Below the pieces are notes generated by a model. That model was not told the origin of the DNA, ran no database searches, and saw only the letters and a list, made by a program, of their open reading frames with translations. From assembly GCA_025938055.1 (NCBI GenBank), contig JAICQC010000152.1:1-9904 (forward strand): a stretch of 9,904 nt of DNA, in the 5' to 3' direction. The position numbers and the translations under genes are program-made. Positions 6,575 to 9,904 of this stretch are shown here, one piece after another (positions within the stretch are counted from its first letter, which is position 1; every line of letters begins with the position of its first letter). This stretch comes from Anaerolineales bacterium. Its GTDB lineage: Bacteria; Chloroflexota; Anaerolineae; Anaerolineales; Villigracilaceae.

Positions 6575-9238
6575 TTACGGCAGCCCATCCCAATCACCGG
6601 CGATGGGATGATCGCCTGCCACTCCCAGTGCAAAGACCATGTCGGCAAAGCCGATAGTGTTGGAGTTGCGCAGGTAGAACGTGCCGTTGCGGTAGATACC
6701 AATGGTGTCAGTCCCATTATTGTCCCAGTCGCCGGTCACCGGCTTGTCACCGGGCAAGCCATAGTTGATCTGGATGTCCGCAAACCCGGTGGTATTCGTG
6801 TTCTTCAGGTACAAGGCACCGTTGCTCGGACGGAAGACGCCGGTCGTGTCGATGCCATCCCCGTTCCAGTCGCCAGCGATGCCCACATCCCCTGGGCTGC
6901 CGAGCGTGAAGATCATGTGAGGGGCCCCTGTGTTATTGCTGTTCCGCAGCAGGAACGTGCCGCTTGAACTGCGATAGACGCCGATGGTATCAATGCCGTC
7001 GTTGTTCCAATCTCCAGCGATGGGCTGATCACCTGGCGAGCCAAAAGCGATTACAATATCGGCAAAGCCGATGGTGTTGGAGTTGCGCAGGTAGAAGTTA
7101 CCGTTACGATAGATGCCGATGGTGGCATCGCCATCGCCATCCCAGTCGCCGACCACGGGGTAGTCGCCTGCCAGACCATAGTTGATCTGTACATCGGCAA
7201 AGCCAGTCATATTCTTATTCTTCAGGTATAGCGCCCCATTACTCGGACGGAACACACCCGTCGTATCCGGTCCACCTACACCAGGCTGGATGGTAGCGGT
7301 TGCAGTTGCGGTAGCCGTAGCTGTCGCAGTGGCAGTGGCTGTCTGTGTTGAGGTGGCAACCGTGCCCGTCGCGGTGACGGTTGCGGTGGGTGTACGTGTA
7401 CTGGTCGCGGCACCCGTAGTAGGTGTAGGGATGATCGTGTTACCGATATTGATCTCCCACCACTTGCCGTCGTTCTCCTGCGGATCGGCGCCATTATCGA
7501 CACCGCGGCTGACGATGTAGACAACATTGACAGCTGGGTTCACACTGCTCGGCGCATAGGTAATATCCGAGTGCAGATCATTATTGTCTGTCATGAATGG
7601 CTCGACGTTATAGGCAACCACAAGGGTCCCGCCATTCGCAGTGTTCACCTCGGCGATGTACGCCTGGTCCCCCCCGTGCGAGCCGCTGATCAAGATGTTT
7701 CCGGAATCGCTTTTGTAGCCGATGCCTTCAATATCGGTGAAGCCCCATCTGCCCGTGTCAAAGTGATTCAGAGGGCCATCGTCGCCGCCACCGACCACCT
7801 GGTTGGCGCCCAGAGTGAACCACAAAATTTCCTGATCGATACCACCACCAATGAAGAGCGTATTATTCCCATATGCCACATCTTCCACATCATATGGCGC
7901 ATAGGTGGTAGTCGTGACAATATCATCAGTGGTACAGTACTCGCCGTCCGTTCCAAGATTGATCTCGAAAAGCTTTGCACCGCTATCGCTCGTGATGTAG
8001 ATGCGATTGGTATTCGGGTTTATCGCCAGCCCGGTCGGCTCCGGAGAGTAATTTTCATTCCCTGAACCGCCCTGAGTATACGTGGTACAACTGGGGCCCT
8101 GTACGCCAGCGGTGGTGCCGGAGAATACATTAAATCCCTGCCAGTACTCCTCTTCCTCCACTTCGCTGTCGACGATCTGGAAGCGTTCCTCTGCGGGCCA
8201 GTAATCGATGCCAGAGGTATCGGGCGAGGACGGATCCCAGGCATTATCACTAAGATCCTGAATGCGTATCAATGTGGCTGGCAGGATCGTTGTCCCACCG
8301 GGCAGATCTTTAGGCGCCACCAGCGACAGCTCGACGACCTTATCGGCTGTTGAGGCTGTCTGGTCAGAAGATACCGACTTTGACGTGCTCACGGAAGCTT
8401 CATACAAAATGACCAGGTTGTAGTTGTTCGGGTCATCGGTACTGTCCACGCTTGGGGCGAAGACAATCGTCTTTGGATTGGTCAATCCCAGGGAGCTCAG
8501 ATCAAATTCAGATACCTTGCTGCCGGAGGGGGTGATTTCGTACAGCCGCTGTTCGCTTGCATCCAGCAGATAGATGTTACCGGTCTGTGGGTTGAAGGCG
8601 ATGCCCTGCAGGTCCACCGCTCCCAGGCTACCCAGGTTTACACGGCTCACACTGCCTGCGGCAGGCTCGTAGCTGAAGGACGCATCCGGCGTGATGATTA
8701 CTATCTGCTCCCCATCGGCATGCAGGACAAACATTTTCCCGCTCGCCGGGTCGAAGGTAATGCCGCGCGCAGCCTGCAGGTTCACTGCATCGAGATTGTG
8801 TTCCTGAACATCGTCCGAGGTGGGCAAGCCTGATTTATCCACCGGGATTTCCGCCAGCTGGGTGTCATCACTGCTTAGCGCAAAAAGCTTATCGGTGCTC
8901 TCATTATAGGCAACGTTCTTCGGATCGCCAGCCGGCAGTTCCAGCCCGGACGTATCCACGTGATCTTCACGTATCCCGATGCCAGCCAGGCTGCCATCCG
9001 CTTTCACCAGCAGGAAGGCGTTTGCATCCGGTGAAAATGCCATTCCTTCCAGATCAGACAAGCCGTAATCGCCCATGTCCAGCGTTCGTACTTCCTGCCA
9101 GGGATGATCGGTCTGCTGGGCGAAAGCAACATATCCGGCTGTTGGAACAAGCAGTGCAATGATCACCATTAGAATGACCAAAATATTTAACGGAATATTC
9201 AACTTCGAAGCAATAGGAAAAAATACCTTTTTTGTCAT
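6575..9238 (-). CDS. Secreted beta-propeller-like protein with Thr-Ala linker and C-terminal FG-GAP/VCBS-like repeats
   Basis: The 887-residue protein has a hydrophobic segment at 14-38 and a plausible signal peptidase site after AFA at 38-40, so it is exported or anchored. Residues about 45-600 look like a beta-propeller: recurring blade-type segments include DLEGMAF (62-68), GITFDP (159-164), LQGIAFNP (210-217), PTGLAINP (401-408), VEDVAYGNN (451-459), DIEGIGY (502-508) and ITYAPS (559-564). These resemble NHL/SdiA-regulated/phytase-like propellers, but no enzyme family can be named. A Thr/Pro/Ala linker follows (603-649), then five repeats of 45-47 residues (658-887) with acidic loops such as DWDGDGDAT (698-706) and DWNGDGIDT (790-798) that resemble Ca-binding FG-GAP/VCBS loops. 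The frame can be extended to a TTG at 9265, but the ATG at 9238 is chosen because AGAGGAG lies 5 nt upstream. Transcription appears separate from the polysaccharide cluster, since hairpins flank the gene. The function is unknown; a cell-surface or matrix protein is likely. Confidence 0.85.
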   Translation of the reverse strand: MTKKVFFPIASKLNIPLNILVILMVIIALLVPTAGYVAFAQQTDHPWQEVRTLDMGDYGLSDLEGMAFSPDANAFLLVKADGSLAGIGIREDHVDTSGLELPAGDPKNVAYNESTDKLFALSSDDTQLAEIPVDKSGLPTSDDVQEHNLDAVNLQAARGITFDPASGKMFVLHADGEQIVIITPDASFSYEPAAGSVSRVNLGSLGAVDLQGIAFNPQTGNIYLLDASEQRLYEITPSGSKVSEFDLSSLGLTNPKTIVFAPSVDSTDDPNNYNLVILYEASVSTSKSVSSDQTASTADKVVELSLVAPKDLPGGTTILPATLIRIQDLSDNAWDPSSPDTSGIDYWPAEERFQIVDSEVEEEEYWQGFNVFSGTTAGVQGPSCTTYTQGGSGNENYSPEPTGLAINPNTNRIYITSDSGAKLFEINLGTDGEYCTTDDIVTTTTYAPYDVEDVAYGNNTLFIGGGIDQEILWFTLGANQVVGGGDDGPLNHFDTGRWGFTDIEGIGYKSDSGNILISGSHGGDQAYIAEVNTANGGTLVVAYNVEPFMTDNNDLHSDITYAPSSVNPAVNVVYIVSRGVDNGADPQENDGKWWEINIGNTIIPTPTTGAATSTRTPTATVTATGTVATSTQTATATATATATATATATIQPGVGGPDTTGVFRPSNGALYLKNKNMTGFADVQINYGLAGDYPVVGDWDGDGDATIGIYRNGNFYLRNSNTIGFADIVIAFGSPGDQPIAGDWNNDGIDTIGVYRSSSGTFLLRNSNNTGAPHMIFTLGSPGDVGIAGDWNGDGIDTTGVFRPSNGALYLKNTNTTGFADIQINYGLPGDKPVTGDWDNNGTDTIGIYRNGTFYLRNSNTIGFADMVFALGVAGDHPIAGDWDGLP
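6578..7267 (-). repeat. Five tandem 45-47-residue repeats, order A-B-C-A-B
   Basis: The coding repeat covers residues 658-887. A-type units carry TTGVFRPSNGALYLKN and FADxQINYGL (residues 658-703 and 796-842). B-type units carry TIGIYRNG and YLRNSNTIGFAD (704-748 and 843-887). The single C unit (749-795) carries TIGVYR and LLRNSN. The two A units and the two B units resemble each other more than they resemble their direct neighbours, which points to duplication of larger blocks rather than of single units. The last unit is cut right after GDWDG and is followed by LP and the stop. Confidence 0.88.
7292..7432 (-). repeat. Thr/Pro/Ala-rich linker coding segment ending in alternating Thr-Ala
   Basis: Residues 603-649 separate the propeller from the repeats. 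The segment begins PTPTTGA and ends with 17 alternating Thr/Ala residues (633-649). All four Thr and all four Ala codons are used within the alternation, so the pattern is not a simple recent hexamer expansion at the DNA level. Such linkers are typically extended, often O-glycosylated spacers in secreted proteins. Glycosylation here is inference. Confidence 0.8.
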
Positions 9239-9243
9239 TGTGT

Positions 9244-9250
9244 CTCCTCT
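9244..9250 (-). promoter_or_regulatory. Ribosome binding site deciding the start of the repeat-protein gene
   Basis: The minus strand reads AGAGGAG, then ACACA, then the ATG at 9238. This strong site with short spacing argues for that ATG and against the upstream in-frame TTG at 9265, whose coding sequence would have to run through the site. Confidence 0.8.
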
Positions 9251-9365
9251 GAGGTTTTTCGACAAAGGTTTGAGGGGTAATACTAGAATGTTTAAAAATT
9301 TAGGAAAATAATACAGGCAGTCTGAGGTGGTAGGTCGGTTCTATTTCCCTGCCTTTCTTTTCGGT

Positions 9366-9404
9366 CGGCGGGAGTGGTCAATCTTACCCTGACCACTCCC
9401 GCCG
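9366..9404 (-). terminator. Perfect 15-bp GC-rich hairpin, candidate terminator
   Basis: Arms 9366-9380 and 9390-9404 pair perfectly over 15 bp with a 9-nt loop. The hairpin lies about 50 nt downstream of the stop of the cut upstream gene and before the start region of the next gene, the expected place for a terminator. There is no U-tract on either strand: the minus-strand RNA continues ACCGAAAAG after the stem. It may terminate without a U-tract, or act as an RNA-stability element or operator. Confidence 0.45.
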
Positions 9405-9453
9405 CCTAAATACTATGAGTTGGGAGTCTGACGCCTCCGTGGATCAACCAGGA

Positions 9454-9904
9454 CTACGGAATACCGTCCCAGTTACCAGCAATGGGCATGTCGCCTGACA
9501 CACCCAGACCGAAGACAATGTCTGCAAAGCCGATGGTGTTACTGTTGCGCAGGTGGAACGTGCCGTTGCGATAGATGCCGATCGTATCATCGCCATCGCC
9601 ATCCCAATCCCCCGTCACCGGTCTGTCTCCCGGCAACCCGTAGTTGATCTGGATGTCGGCAAACCCGGTCGCATTCGTGTTCTTCAGGTATAAGGCACCA
9701 TTGCTCGGTCGGAAGACACCGGTCGTGTCGATCCCATCCCCGTTCCAATCTCCAGCGATCCCTACATCCCCGGGGATGCCCAGGGCAAAGATGGCACTAG
9801 GTGTACCCGCACTGTTGCTGTTGCGCAGGAAGAAGGTCCCGTTCGAGGGGCGATAGACACCGATCGTGTCGATGCCGTCGTTGTTCCAATCTCCGGCGAT
9901 GGGC
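9454..9904 (-). CDS. C-terminal part of a second FG-GAP/VCBS-like repeat protein, 5' end outside window
   Basis: The frame is open from the right window edge to a TAG at 9454-9456, giving 149 complete residues. They form the end of a B-type repeat, then complete C, A and B repeats as in the downstream gene, and stop at the same point (GNWDGIP against GDWDGLP). Acidic loops DWNNDGIDT, DWNGDGIDT and DWDGDGDDT suggest Ca-binding FG-GAP/VCBS-type repeats. A short frame beginning at a TTG (9636) is internal to a repeat and not a real start. By homology with its neighbour the protein is probably exported, but its N-terminal part cannot be seen. Together with the 6575-9238 gene it looks like a tandem paralogue pair. 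Confidence 0.85.
   Translation of the reverse strand, partial: PIAGDWNNDGIDTIGVYRPSNGTFFLRNSNSAGTPSAIFALGIPGDVGIAGDWNGDGIDTTGVFRPSNGALYLKNTNATGFADIQINYGLPGDRPVTGDWDGDGDDTIGIYRNGTFHLRNSNTIGFADIVFGLGVSGDMPIAGNWDGIP
9457..9903 (-). repeat. Second copy of the C-terminal repeat module (other copy at 6578-7024)
   Basis: The 149 residues encoded here align without gaps to residues 739-887 of the neighbouring protein. By eye I count 22 differences, so about 127 of 149 are identical. The DNA is also clearly similar along the whole length. The two copies are direct repeats about 2.9 kb apart and could recombine with each other. Confidence 0.85.

Larger units (their letters stand above)
9239..9453. other. 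Intergenic region between the two repeat-protein genes
   Basis: This 215-nt gap holds the ribosome binding site (9244-9250), an AT-rich stretch at about 9281-9312 and a perfect GC-rich hairpin (9366-9404). The AT-rich stretch is the likeliest promoter location for the 6575-9238 gene: minus-strand TATTAT and TAGTAT could each serve as a -10 box, but neither has a good -35 partner. No gene is visible. Confidence 0.45.

Noticed and set aside
7182..7520. A plus-strand frame with a long Val-Ala repeat
   Set aside because: It is the antisense reading of the Thr-Ala linker codons in the repeat-protein gene.
9239..9265. Start of the repeat-protein gene at an in-frame TTG at 9265
   Set aside because: A strong AGAGGAG site sits 5 nt before the ATG at 9238 and would lie inside the coding sequence if the TTG were used.

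Overview
The window carries seven protein-coding genes, all on the minus strand, so transcription runs from high to low coordinates. Two of them are cut by the window edges. I saw no tRNA, rRNA, CRISPR array, insertion sequence or plus-strand gene that I could support. Two traits suggest a Chloroflexota bacterium, possibly Anaerolineae-like: a secreted protein with a Thr/Pro/Ala linker ending in alternating Thr-Ala, and C-terminal tandem repeats of the GDWDGDG / IGIYR / FYLRNSNT type. This placement is an inference from protein style, not from a marker gene.

Right part (about 6575-9904): two neighbouring genes end in the same C-terminal repeat module. The complete one (6575-9238) encodes a secreted or membrane-anchored protein with a beta-propeller-like body, a Thr-Ala linker and five FG-GAP/VCBS-like repeats. 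Only the C-terminus of the upstream one (9454-9904) is visible, and its 149 visible residues match the end of its neighbour at about 85% identity with no gaps. They look like tandem paralogues. A perfect 15-bp hairpin lies between them, and a 16-bp hairpin follows the complete gene.

Left part (1-6247): five genes form a tight, probably co-transcribed cluster, in order of transcription: a secreted parallel beta-helix protein (4724-6247), a WcaL-like family 4 glycosyltransferase (3514-4722), a second, divergent glycosyltransferase (2507-3517), a GDP-mannose 6-dehydrogenase of the AlgD type (1130-2449), and a polysaccharide deacetylase-like protein (1-1123, cut). Junctions are 1 nt, a 4-nt ATGA overlap, 57 nt and 6 nt.

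Together the left genes fit synthesis and modification of an extracellular polysaccharide that contains uronic acid. AlgD would supply GDP-mannuronate (or a related nucleotide uronate), the two glycosyltransferases would build the chain, and the beta-helix and deacetylase-like proteins could modify the polymer. No polymerase, flippase, export protein or initiating sugar transferase is present, so the full pathway must extend outside the window. The surface-type repeat proteins next door may belong to the same envelope or matrix programme, but that link rests only on proximity.
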